Counted from the first letter of the stretch, positions 7,393 through 14,236 are shown. The stretch: 19,607 nucleotides of DNA from Deltaproteobacteria bacterium (GCA_027031565.1 JALVPX010000042.1:1-19607), one strand, 5' to 3'. Numbers and translations: made by a program. Notes: generated by a model not told the origin, from the sequence alone.

Positions 7393-8469
7393 ATGGAGTT
7401 GATAATTGGCAACAGCCAGCCAATTCGCAAGATAAAGGAAATAATCGACCAGGTCGTAGATTCAGACCTGAGCGTACTTATCTATGGCGAGAGCGGGGTT
7501 GGAAAAGAACTTGTAGCAAGGACGCTGCATGCACGTTCATACCGGTCTAAGAAGCCCTTGGTCAAGGTTAATTGCGCCGCCCTGCCGAGTGAACTCCTTG
7601 AAAGCGAGCTGTTTGGTTATGAAAAGGGCGCCTTTACCGGGGCCGTAAAGAATAAGCCTGGAAAGTTTGAACTTGCAAATGGAGGAGCCATTTTTCTGGA
7701 TGAAATTGGAGACATGTCCGTGGGTCTCCAGGCCAAGCTGCTCCAGGTTCTCCAGGACGGCGTTTTTTCCAGGATAGGCGCTGTAAAAGATATCGAGGTA
7801 GATTGCTGGGTAATCTCGGCCACCAATCAGGATCTTGATCTTGCCATTCAAAATGGAACTTTTCGCGAAGACCTTCTTTACAGGCTGAATGTCATAACAA
7901 TTACCATGCCTCCCTTGAGGGACCGGTTGGAAGACATCCCGATACTTGTTGACCATTTCATAAAAAAATATAAGAAAATCTCGAAAAAAAACATTACATC
8001 GGTACCGGCACACCTCATGGAGGTCTTTTCTAAATACCATTGGCCAGGCAATGTTCGGGAACTTGAAAATTGCATAAAGCGTTTCCTCGTATTTGGTGAC
8101 GAAGAATTTTTGATAGCCCAAATCGAGGGTAAAATGGTTGAAGGCCGGTCCGGCACCATGGAGGCGGAACCATTTCCAGTCGAGGACAAGGTATTTGCCA
8201 AGGCCCTGCGGGACACATCCAACGACCTCAAAGGCAGCTTTCCCCCTCTCAAGGAAATCAAGAAAAATGCCTTGGCATACATTGAAAAGGTGGTCATAGA
8301 AGAGGCACTCAAAAGGACCAAAGGCAATAAAAAGAAGGCGGCAAATCTCCTTCAAATAAGCTATAAGGCCCTGCTCTACAAGATGAAGGATTTCAAGGTG
8401 GAAGTGCCAGGGCACTCTTCACCTGACAAAATAACCTTGCAAGTTCCTCCGGATCTGGATGCCGAATAG
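7393..8469 (+). CDS. Sigma-54 activator (AAA+ and Fis HTH, no receiver)
   Basis: 358-residue bacterial enhancer-binding protein. The AAA+ domain starts at residue 1: Walker A GESGVGKE (32-39), the GAFTGA loop that touches sigma-54 (79-84), Walker B GGAIFLDE (97-104), and arginine-finger region FREDLLYRLN (157-166). The WPGNVREL motif of the family follows at 217-224. A Fis-type HTH lies near 300-335 (KGNKKKAANLLQISYKALLYKM). No receiver, GAF or PAS domain precedes the AAA+ core, as in PspF and HrpR/S-type activators, so control must come through a partner protein, its expression level or its linker. The gap downstream carries a sigma-54 promoter and paired palindromes, so the next gene is its likely target. 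Confidence 0.93.
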   Translation: MELIIGNSQPIRKIKEIIDQVVDSDLSVLIYGESGVGKELVARTLHARSYRSKKPLVKVNCAALPSELLESELFGYEKGAFTGAVKNKPGKFELANGGAIFLDEIGDMSVGLQAKLLQVLQDGVFSRIGAVKDIEVDCWVISATNQDLDLAIQNGTFREDLLYRLNVITITMPPLRDRLEDIPILVDHFIKKYKKISKKNITSVPAHLMEVFSKYHWPGNVRELENCIKRFLVFGDEEFLIAQIEGKMVEGRSGTMEAEPFPVEDKVFAKALRDTSNDLKGSFPPLKEIKKNALAYIEKVVIEEALKRTKGNKKKAANLLQISYKALLYKMKDFKVEVPGHSSPDKITLQVPPDLDAE

Positions 8470-8556
8470 TAAATCTGGATCTGCCAAACCGGTTATTCCT
8501 GCGATCCACAGGGGATGTGCAGCCATGCACTCAAAAGGTTTACACCTATTTTTGAA

Positions 8557-8592
8557 TGGAAAAATTTTCTTCTTCGTTGGAAAAAGTTTTCC
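8557..8592 (+). promoter_or_regulatory. Paired palindromes, likely activator-binding sites
   Basis: TGGAAAAATTTTC (8557-8569) and TGGAAAAAGTTTTCC (8578-8592) are near-identical AT-rich palindromes; the second has perfect GGAAAA/TTTTCC arms around a 2-base centre. Their starts are exactly 21 bases apart, two helical turns, so dimers would sit on one face. They lie about 100-130 bp upstream of the predicted sigma-54 start site, the usual place for enhancer sites. Binding by the neighbouring Fis-type activator is inferred. Confidence 0.5.
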
Positions 8593-8630
8593 TATTGCTG
8601 CGACTTTCAGCATTTATCTGCATTTTATAA

Positions 8631-8720
8631 ATGAAAAATGTCATCTTAGCCCTCTATATGGCGGGCGCGTTTTTTGCAAGTCCCATAGACATCATGGGCG
8701 CAGCAGACGGTAGAGCATGA
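8631..8720 (+). CDS. Possible 29-codon leader ORF, doubtful
   Basis: A short frame, ATG at 8631 to TGA at 8718-8720, encodes 29 residues beginning MKNVILALYMAGAFFASP, which reads like a basic start plus hydrophobic segment. Its stop overlaps the ATG of the PilZ gene as ATGA, which could couple translation. Against it: no ribosome binding site is seen, and the sigma-54 promoter lies inside it, so a transcript from that promoter would lack its start. It would be made only from read-through or an upstream promoter. It may be chance. Confidence 0.2.
   Translation: MKNVILALYMAGAFFASPIDIMGAADGRA
8663..8678 (+). promoter_or_regulatory. Sigma-54 (-24/-12) promoter
   Basis: GGGCGCG-TTTT-TTGCA matches the consensus TGGCACG-N4-TTGCW at all but two places. 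The invariant GG (8664-8665) and GC (8676-8677) are exactly 10 bases apart. The predicted start is near 8689, leaving about 27 bases before the ATG of the PilZ gene. Confidence 0.65.
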
Positions 8721-10168
8721 ACACCAATTTAGAGGACAGGAGAAGCTCCGTTAGGGTCCCGGTTGAGATGAACGTCGTGGTGCGTACAGAAGACCATGGG
8801 CCCCCACAAAAAGCGCGCCTGGTAAATATTTCCAGACATGGTGCAAAGCTTGTTTTGCTCCGCAAACTGGAACGTGATCAGAAGGTCATTTTGGAACCTG
8901 GGGCAGCTCATGAAACCCCAGGTTCTCCTGCAGCAGCCAGGGTATGTTGGCTCAAGCCAAAAACTCATGGAGTAGAGGCAGGTATCAGGTTTTCCAAACA
9001 AGTTGATTGGCACGTGCCGGTAAACAACATTTCCCAAAATAACCTTGCAATTCTTATGGCCAATTCCGCAGCCCTTCAACAGCTTCTGGAATCCATTCAA
9101 GAGGGCATATTGATCATAGACGAAAAGATGAGGGTCATTGCCCTGAACAGCCGTCAACCTTTCTGTTTGCCGATTCCGTTGGAAAAGATAATAGGCCGCA
9201 GAATTGATGAGGTATGCGATCTCTTGGAGTTGAGATATGGTAACGGGACCGTCGGAAATATCATACAACAGGTGTTAGGTGATAGAAGACCATATACCAT
9301 TTCATCCTTGAGGCTGCCTGATAAATCTGTTGAGAATACAGGTAACGTTTCCTACCGAATAATCTTTAAACCCCTGATCATGTGCGGTGCAGAACTAGTG
9401 GCCATCCACTGCGTGGGAATTGAGGGGAATCCTGGATATCAAAATTTGAGCGCAGATGATAGGGAAACCTTTTGGCTTCAATGCAGATATGCCATCCTTG
9501 GCAGAATCTTTACGGATTTACTCGAAGACATTGTCAATCCCCTCTCGGCGGCCATTGGCCGGAGCGATTTGATCGCCCTGAAAATCAAGGGGTTGTCCCA
9601 ATTCATAAGTGACAAGGATTATATGGAGCTTATAAGAGAACTGGATCAGGTGCAGAAGGCGCTGGGAGATATCAGGGAGTTTTGCAGGGCTGCCACACGG
9701 CGGCGGCATCAAAGCGGCGAAGAACAAAGTGGTGAACGCTTTTCGTTGAATGCACTGATAGAAGATGAATTGAGTACCTTGGAGCTTCATTCTATTTACA
9801 AGAAATTGGACAAACAGTTGAGCTTGGCCGACGATTTGCCGCCTGTTTCAGGCAGCTACGCAGACTGGGTTTATGCCTTTGTGGCACTTATGCAGGTGAT
9901 AGTACACAATATGGGCAGTATCCATGACAAATGTGTCAGAATTTGGACACAAAGGCATGACGACAAGATAAGCTGGGGTATAGAGCACAACGGAAAGGCA
10001 TTGCCTGCCCCCATAGAAAAGGTGCCAGGCCTCGTAATACTTGAACTTCTTAAGGATAAATATGGCGTAGCGGTGAGTACCAAGGGCAGCACGGGAAGGC
10101 AGCAGATCGTCATTGAGATACCCTTGCTGGCCTCTTTCAGCAACAGAGCCGATGCCCTTACTTCTTGA
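8717..10168 (+). CDS. PilZ-PAS-pseudo-histidine-kinase protein
   Basis: 483 residues, no membrane segment. N-terminal PilZ domain (about 5-95) keeps both c-di-GMP motifs: RxxxR at Arg9-Arg13 and NxSxxG at Asn37-Gly42. A PAS-like domain follows (about 115-235; ESIQEGILIIDEKMRVIALN). The rest has the layout of a histidine kinase, but in the DHp helix (about 255-325) the usual HExxNPL is EDIVNPL, with Glu270 where the phospho-His belongs. In the ATP domain (about 340-471) the DxGxGI motif is EHNGKALP and the GLGL lid is GLVILELL. It should not autophosphorylate; I infer a c-di-GMP-dependent scaffold that may bind a receiver protein. An in-frame TAG two codons upstream fixes the ATG; the ribosome binding site is weak. 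A sigma-54 promoter lies just upstream. Confidence 0.88.
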   Translation: MNTNLEDRRSSVRVPVEMNVVVRTEDHGPPQKARLVNISRHGAKLVLLRKLERDQKVILEPGAAHETPGSPAAARVCWLKPKTHGVEAGIRFSKQVDWHVPVNNISQNNLAILMANSAALQQLLESIQEGILIIDEKMRVIALNSRQPFCLPIPLEKIIGRRIDEVCDLLELRYGNGTVGNIIQQVLGDRRPYTISSLRLPDKSVENTGNVSYRIIFKPLIMCGAELVAIHCVGIEGNPGYQNLSADDRETFWLQCRYAILGRIFTDLLEDIVNPLSAAIGRSDLIALKIKGLSQFISDKDYMELIRELDQVQKALGDIREFCRAATRRRHQSGEEQSGERFSLNALIEDELSTLELHSIYKKLDKQLSLADDLPPVSGSYADWVYAFVALMQVIVHNMGSIHDKCVRIWTQRHDDKISWGIEHNGKALPAPIEKVPGLVILELLKDKYGVAVSTKGSTGRQQIVIEIPLLASFSNRADALTS

Positions 10169-10523
10169 GATGCCTTTTCACTGATTCCTTCAAATCGGTC
10201 AAATCAAAGGACTTTACTATATAGTCGTCAGATGCCCATGAAGCCAAATCCTGCTTGTATTCAGGATATGCTGAGCTGATTATTACTGGCGTGCCAGGGC
10301 TTTTCTGTTTCATCTGCCGCAGGACCTCAATGCCGTCCATCCCCGGCATGTTGATATCGAGCACCACCAGGTCTGGTTTTATTGTGTCAAAGAGTTTTAG
10401 TGCCTCATCTCCGCTCATGGCAGAGTAAACTTCGTATCCTTCGTCCTCGAATTCTTCCTTGTAAAGGAGATGTATGCTTTCTTCATCATCCACTACCAAT
10501 AACTTCTTTTTTGAGTCACTCAT
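10158..10523 (-). CDS. Single-domain response regulator (CheY-like)
   Basis: 121 residues, a lone receiver domain. Seen: acidic patch Asp12-Asp13, phospho-acceptor Asp56 in VVLDINMPGMDG, Ser83-Ser84 at the switch position, and Lys104. The usual KPF after the conserved Lys is KSF. The ATG at 10523 is chosen because AAAGGAGAG lies upstream and the domain starts here; a longer frame to 10649 would only run into galT. The start overlaps the galT stop as ATGA, so it is the last gene of the rpoZ operon. Its end overlaps the end of the convergent PilZ gene by 11 bases. Lacking an output domain, it must act by binding a partner, possibly the pseudokinase encoded beside it. Confidence 0.9.
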   Translation of the reverse strand: MSDSKKKLLVVDDEESIHLLYKEEFEDEGYEVYSAMSGDEALKLFDTIKPDLVVLDINMPGMDGIEVLRQMKQKSPGTPVIISSAYPEYKQDLASWASDDYIVKSFDLTDLKESVKRHLKK

Positions 10524-11575
10524 GAAATCAATCTCTCCTTTCGGGACAGTAGAGAATCTGAGGTCCCCTTCTTGTTCAGGTCGATTTCCCTCAAAAATCT
10601 CGCAGATTCTTCTGGCGGCGTAGGGTTGATATAAAAGCCTGTTCCCCATTCAAACCCTGCTACCATGGTCAGTTTGGGCATTATTTCCAGGTGCCAATGG
10701 TAATATTCAAGATTTTCTTCCCTTATAGGAGAAGTGTGCAGCATGATATTATAAGGCACCTTAGGTAGGGCCCTGTCAAGTCTTTGCATGGTTTCGGAAA
10801 AGAGCCTGGCAAGCGATTCAAGCTGACTATCGGAAATTTCTGGAAAAGATGAGTGGTGATCCTTGGGCATGCACCACATCTCAAAGGGTGATCTAGGGGC
10901 AAATGGACACAAAGTTATGAAATCGTCATTTTCGCAAACGATTCTGATGTTTTGAGATCGTTCCTGCCTGATTATGTCACAAAATATGCATCGCTCTTTG
11001 AACTCGAAATAACGCATACTTCCAGAAAGTTCCTGTTTGATATTGAGCGGAACTACTGGCAGGGCAATCAATTGGGAATGTGAGTGTTCCAGCGAGGCTC
11101 CTGCAGCCTGTCCAAAGTTTTTGAATATGATTATGAACTTAAAGCGGTCGTCTTGAGCCAAGGCCTGCATGCGAGCCCTGTAGCTTCTGAAGATGAGCAG
11201 CATCTGGTCAACCGGCATAGAGGCCATGGTCTCGTCATGCCGGGGTGTTTCTATTATTACCTCATGGGTACCGATGCCGTTTGATTTGTCATAGATACCT
11301 TCGGTGCGCTTGTCCAAGTTTCCTTCTGACGTGAGGGCCGGATATTTGTTGGGGACAACCCTCAAAGACCATCCCGGGCCGTTTGGCGGAGCTCCTTTCT
11401 CTCTGCCATAGGCCAGTACTTCCGGAGGGGTGGAATGTTCATTTCCAGGGCATAGGGGGCAATACCCCCCTTTAATACGTTCCTGAACAATAACGAAATC
11501 TGAAGGCCTTTTGCCCCTTTCTTTTGATATGATAACCCAGCGCCCTATGACAGGGTCCCGCCTAAGCTCAGGCAT
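10520..11575 (-). CDS. galT: Galactose-1-phosphate uridylyltransferase
   Basis: 351 residues, HIT superfamily. GalT swaps UMP between UDP-glucose and galactose-1-phosphate in the Leloir pathway. The active site EHSHSQ (163-168) corresponds to the HPHGQ of E. coli; His166 is the expected nucleophile that carries UMP. A structural zinc pair Cys39-x2-Cys42 and a second CxxC at Cys196-Cys199 are present. The C-terminal half repeats the fold and holds YYHWHLEIMP (291-300). Because HSHSQ variants also occur in related sugar-nucleotide phosphorylases, the exact sugar is not certain. GGAG sits seven bases before the ATG. The gene overlaps the downstream receiver by four bases and follows dksA by about 30 bases. 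Confidence 0.88.
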   Translation of the reverse strand: MPELRRDPVIGRWVIISKERGKRPSDFVIVQERIKGGYCPLCPGNEHSTPPEVLAYGREKGAPPNGPGWSLRVVPNKYPALTSEGNLDKRTEGIYDKSNGIGTHEVIIETPRHDETMASMPVDQMLLIFRSYRARMQALAQDDRFKFIIIFKNFGQAAGASLEHSHSQLIALPVVPLNIKQELSGSMRYFEFKERCIFCDIIRQERSQNIRIVCENDDFITLCPFAPRSPFEMWCMPKDHHSSFPEISDSQLESLARLFSETMQRLDRALPKVPYNIMLHTSPIREENLEYYHWHLEIMPKLTMVAGFEWGTGFYINPTPPEESARFLREIDLNKKGTSDSLLSRKERLIS

Positions 11576-11608
11576 TATTTTCTCCTAAACGCAGATGTGT
11601 CCCATCAT

Positions 11609-11971
11609 TTATAAACCGCGGGCCTTTTCTTCTTCTTCCTGTTTAGACTTGCATTTTATGCAAAGGGTCGTCACTGGCCTGGCCTCGAGCCTCTTTTTTC
11701 CAATATCTTCACCGCACCCCTCACAGATACCATAAGAGCCATCTTCAATGCGTTCCATGGCTGTTTTGATTTTCTTTATGAGCTTGCGTTCCCTGTCCCT
11801 TATTCTCAGTTCAAAACTTCTTTCAGACTCAACCGCTGCCCTGTCCGTAGGGTCTGGAAAATGATCATCCAGTTCGGTCATTTCCTCAAGGGTCTTGTCA
11901 GCCTCTCCCAGAAGCTCATCCAGCTTCCTTTGGAGAAGTTGCCTGAAATATTCCAGCTGTTTTTCATCCAT
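11609..11971 (-). CDS. dksA: DksA/TraR-family transcription factor
   Basis: 120 residues. A long coiled coil (about 1-75) has the acidic tip DPTDRA at 40-45, matching the DksA tip that reaches into the RNA polymerase secondary channel. The zinc finger is complete: Cys83-x2-Cys86 and Cys104-x2-Cys107. DksA works with ppGpp to change transcription at rRNA and amino-acid promoters. It is shorter at the N terminus than E. coli DksA. The ATG at 11971 is chosen because AAGGAG sits nine bases upstream; a frame opening at 12022 would overlap moaC and add 17 unrelated residues. It lies 13 bases after moaC, with its ribosome binding site next to the moaC stop. Confidence 0.92.
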   Translation of the reverse strand: MDEKQLEYFRQLLQRKLDELLGEADKTLEEMTELDDHFPDPTDRAAVESERSFELRIRDRERKLIKKIKTAMERIEDGSYGICEGCGEDIGKKRLEARPVTTLCIKCKSKQEEEEKARGL

Positions 11972-11984
11972 AAAGAATTTCTCC

Positions 11985-12470
11985 TTATGACTTGGTACGT
12001 TTCCAGGTGCCGCTTTTGCCACCTGTTTTGTATTCTAAGCAAACTTTTTCTATGGTTATTCCCTTTTCGATTGCTTTGCACATGTCATAAATGGTCAAAG
12101 CAGCGGTTGAAACCGCTGTCAGTGCCTCCATTTCAACCCCGGTTTTCCCATGCACCTTTACCGTAGACCAGATTTCAACCAACCCTTGGTCATTCAAGTC
12201 AAAATCGAGTTCCACAGAATGAAGCGGCAGGGGATGGCACAAGGGTATGATTTGGTCCACCTTTTTTGCAGCAAGTATGCCGGCAACCCTGGATACACAA
12301 AACACATCACCTTTGGGTACTTTTTGATCTTTTATTAGCCGCGCAATCCTTTCCCCTATAAACACCTGAGCATAGGCCCGTGCCTCCCGGAACGTCTCGT
12401 CCTTTTGGCTTACATCGACCATTCTGGCATGCCCTTTGTCGTTCAGATGTGTAAAGCTGCTTGAACTCAT
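11985..12470 (-). CDS. moaC: Cyclic pyranopterin monophosphate synthase MoaC
   Basis: 161 residues. MoaC, with MoaA, turns GTP-derived 3',8-cyclo-7,8-dihydro-GTP into cyclic pyranopterin monophosphate, the first stage of molybdopterin synthesis. Seen: MVDVSQK near the start (17-23), PLCHPLPL (76-83), VHGKTGVEMEALTAVS (106-121), and the catalytic Asp129 and Lys132 in YDMCKA. The Gly-rich GGKSG end is normal. The ATG follows a modest AAGG at ten-base spacing, five bases after the dnaJ stop. No other moa or mob gene is near, so it is separated from the rest of its pathway. Confidence 0.95.
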   Translation of the reverse strand: MSSSSFTHLNDKGHARMVDVSQKDETFREARAYAQVFIGERIARLIKDQKVPKGDVFCVSRVAGILAAKKVDQIIPLCHPLPLHSVELDFDLNDQGLVEIWSTVKVHGKTGVEMEALTAVSTAALTIYDMCKAIEKGITIEKVCLEYKTGGKSGTWKRTKS

Positions 12471-12475
12471 CCTGG

Positions 12476-13615
12476 TTACCTTTGATAAGTTTTGTCTGCC
12501 TTGCTGCTCCAGCGGAACAAGCGTTTTATGAAATTGCTGTTTCCCTTGTCGTTTTCAATGGTTTCGAATTCAGTCAATAATTCCTTCTGCCGTTCAGTTA
12601 GCTTTTTGGGAATCAACACCGACACCTCGGCCACCAGGTCTCCTTTTCCATAACCCCTGATATTTCTAATGCCGTGCCCTTTGAGGCGTATTTGGTCGCC
12701 GTGCTGCGTTCCAGGGGGGATTTCGAGTGTTGTTTTGCCATCCAGTGTCGGAATCTCAATCTCTGAACCCAGGGCGGCCTGGGTCATGGATATCGGGATC
12801 TGGCAATAAATGTCATCGCCTTTTCTCTGAAAGAAATCGTGGGGTTCAACGTGGATGACTATATACAAGTCTCCGCGGCGCCCACCTCTTATGCCGGCTT
12901 CGCCCTCGCCCTTCAATCTCAATCTCGAACCAGTGTCAACCCCGGCGGGTATCTTTATTTTCACCTTTTTAGACTTGTTGGCTCGCCCCTCACCAGCGCA
13001 TTCTGGACAGGGGGATGTAATCACTGTTCCTCTGCCGGAACAGTGAGGACAGACCGTGGATACCCTGAAAAAGCCCTCTGACCTGATGACCTGCCCTCTT
13101 CCATGGCATGTTGGACAGGATATGGTTTGGCTAGTCTCAGTTAATCCTGTTCCCCCGCACTTTTCACAAACTTCCTGGCGGACAATGTTTACCTCGGTCT
13201 CAATGCCCCTTGCTGCTTCTTCAAAAGAAATTGTGAGATCATATCTGAGGTCGGCACCTGGTTCAGGCCCCATATAGTTTCGCCGGTTTTCTCTGCCACC
13301 TGTGCTGAACCCAAAAAATTCTTCAAAGATATCACTGAAGGCGCTGAATATATCATCACTTCCCGTGAATCCATGAAAACCAGCACCCTCTACACCTGCA
13401 TGCCCGTGTAAATCGTAGGCCCGCCTTTTTTGGGGGTCCCTTAGCACCTCATACGCCTCGGCTGCCTGCTTGAAACATTCTTCGGCATGCTTGTCACCAG
13501 GGTTCCTGTCAGGATGGTATTTCAAGGCCATCTTCCTGTAGGCCTTCTTGATTTCTTCCTGGGAGGCCGTTCTTGAAACGCCCAATATTTCGTAATAGTC
13601 CCTTTTAGAAGTCAT
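12476..13615 (-). CDS. dnaJ: Chaperone DnaJ
   Basis: 379 residues, a full class I Hsp40 that delivers clients to DnaK and stimulates its ATPase. J domain 1-70 with HPD at 34-36, a Gly/Phe-rich linker (about 72-108), and four CxxCxGxG zinc repeats at 150-157, 167-174, 189-196 and 203-210, then the two beta-barrel substrate domains and dimerisation end. No strong ribosome binding site precedes the ATG. It follows rpoZ by 26 bases and has no dnaK or grpE nearby. I see no heat-shock promoter or CIRCE element next to it, so it is probably transcribed with rpoZ. Confidence 0.97.
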   Translation of the reverse strand: MTSKRDYYEILGVSRTASQEEIKKAYRKMALKYHPDRNPGDKHAEECFKQAAEAYEVLRDPQKRRAYDLHGHAGVEGAGFHGFTGSDDIFSAFSDIFEEFFGFSTGGRENRRNYMGPEPGADLRYDLTISFEEAARGIETEVNIVRQEVCEKCGGTGLTETSQTISCPTCHGRGQVIRSEGFFRVSTVCPHCSGRGTVITSPCPECAGEGRANKSKKVKIKIPAGVDTGSRLRLKGEGEAGIRGGRRGDLYIVIHVEPHDFFQRKGDDIYCQIPISMTQAALGSEIEIPTLDGKTTLEIPPGTQHGDQIRLKGHGIRNIRGYGKGDLVAEVSVLIPKKLTERQKELLTEFETIENDKGNSNFIKRLFRWSSKADKTYQR

Positions 13616-13641
13616 TAACTGTTCGATATCAAATAGTCTGG

Positions 13642-13908
13642 CTATTTCTTATTGTTTTCCTGAAGTTCGCTCTGCAAGGTCTTTATGATGCGCTGTTCCT
13701 CTGCTTCCCTTGCAAGGTCGTCCAAATTTTCAAAGGATACAAAACCACCGGCGATTTCCCGGAGCGCGCACACAATTTCCTTGTTTTTGCATTTGATCAG
13801 CGGCTTGGCACCCTTTCTGAGCTGCTTGACCCGCTCAACTGTAAGATGAACCAGTTCAAAACGGCTTGGTACCTTTTCCAAACAATCTTCTACTGTTACT
13901 CTGGCCAT
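13642..13908 (-). CDS. rpoZ: RNA polymerase omega subunit
   Basis: 88 residues. The N terminus MARVTVEDCLEKVPSRFELV closely follows the omega family, and ALREIAGG (48-55) matches the conserved ALREI segment. Omega helps assemble RNA polymerase by holding beta-prime, and in E. coli forms part of ppGpp site 1. The ATG at 13908 has GGAGG nine bases upstream; a TTG two codons earlier would crowd that site. It heads the operon rpoZ-dnaJ-moaC-dksA-galT-receiver. Confidence 0.95.
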   Translation of the reverse strand: MARVTVEDCLEKVPSRFELVHLTVERVKQLRKGAKPLIKCKNKEIVCALREIAGGFVSFENLDDLAREAEEQRIIKTLQSELQENNKK

Positions 13909-14018
13909 AAACAAGTTCCTCCAAGTCTTTTAAGGCTGTCACAGGCAAAGTCCATGAAACGCCCTGGGAGGGTAATTCCCCGTCTTCCGCAAAGTTAATA
14001 GTGATCCAAAAACCAAAT

Positions 14019-14046
14019 AGTATAATAATGCCCTTGCAGCCTGCAA
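14019..14046 (-). promoter_or_regulatory. Main candidate promoter of the rpoZ operon
   Basis: On the minus strand TTGCAG (14046-14041) and TATACT (14024-14019) are 16 bases apart, giving a leader of about 100 bases before rpoZ. The -35 box is one arm of a palindrome (14034-14046). Confidence 0.5.
14034..14046. promoter_or_regulatory. Palindrome overlapping the rpoZ -35 box
   Basis: TTGCAG-C-CTGCAA is a perfect inverted repeat with a one-base centre. One arm is the -35 box of the rpoZ promoter and the other lies in its spacer, where a bound repressor would block RNA polymerase. The binding protein is unknown. Confidence 0.4.
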
Positions 14047-14052
14047 TCATTA

Positions 14053-14080
14053 AAATTAAGTTCTTTTCAGAGTTGTTCAA
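14053..14080 (-). promoter_or_regulatory. Second upstream promoter for rpoZ
   Basis: On the minus strand TTGAAC (14080-14075) and TAATTT (14058-14053) are 16 bases apart, upstream of the TTGCAG/TATACT pair, so the operon may have tandem promoters. Confidence 0.35.
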
Positions 14081-14151
14081 TTCATGACCTTTTTCTTAAA
14101 GGCATGCCATACAATTATTTATGGGGCCTTCTTTTACCACAAAAAAACGGC

Positions 14152-14172
14152 TATACCAAGGATGCTGGTATA
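14152..14172. repeat. Seven-bp inverted repeat in the control region
   Basis: TATACCA (14152-14158) pairs perfectly with TGGTATA (14166-14172) around a 7-base loop. No T tract follows on the plus strand, so it is more like an operator or leader hairpin than a terminator. Confidence 0.35.
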
Positions 14173-14207
14173 TTTCCTGCAAGATAAAGGTAATCATTTC
14201 GCTGGAC

Positions 14208-14236
14208 TTGGCGGTTAGAGCTTGCTTTTTTTATTA
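14208..14236 (+). promoter_or_regulatory. Candidate promoter for the epimerase operon
   Basis: TTGGCG (14208-14213) and TTATTA (14231-14236) are 17 bases apart, ending 43 bases before the ATG at 14280, which has AAGGA five bases upstream. The -10 box is imperfect. Confidence 0.3.

Noticed and set aside
7537..8415. Long 292-codon frame on the minus strand inside the sigma-54 activator
   Set aside because: It is antisense to a gene with every AAA+ motif in order; its own protein shows no domain pattern.
8459..8713. 84-codon plus-strand frame after the sigma-54 activator
   Set aside because: It begins inside the activator gene, shows no domain, and covers the palindromes and sigma-54 promoter.
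10524..10649. Longer receiver protein starting inside galT
   Set aside because: The extra 42 residues are galT read in another frame; the ATG at 10523 has AAAGGAGAG upstream and starts the domain.
11972..12022. Longer DksA with 17 extra N-terminal residues
   Set aside because: It would lie over the moaC end, and the ATG at 11971 has a strong AAGGAG site.
13856..14080. 74-codon minus-strand frame with a hydrophobic stretch upstream of rpoZ
   Set aside because: It runs into rpoZ in another frame and spans the promoter and palindrome of that operon; no ribosome binding site is evident.
14208..14227. Possible sigma-54 promoter before the epimerase (TGGCGG...TTGCTT)
   Set aside because: The GG and GC are 9 or 12 bases apart depending on alignment, never 10.
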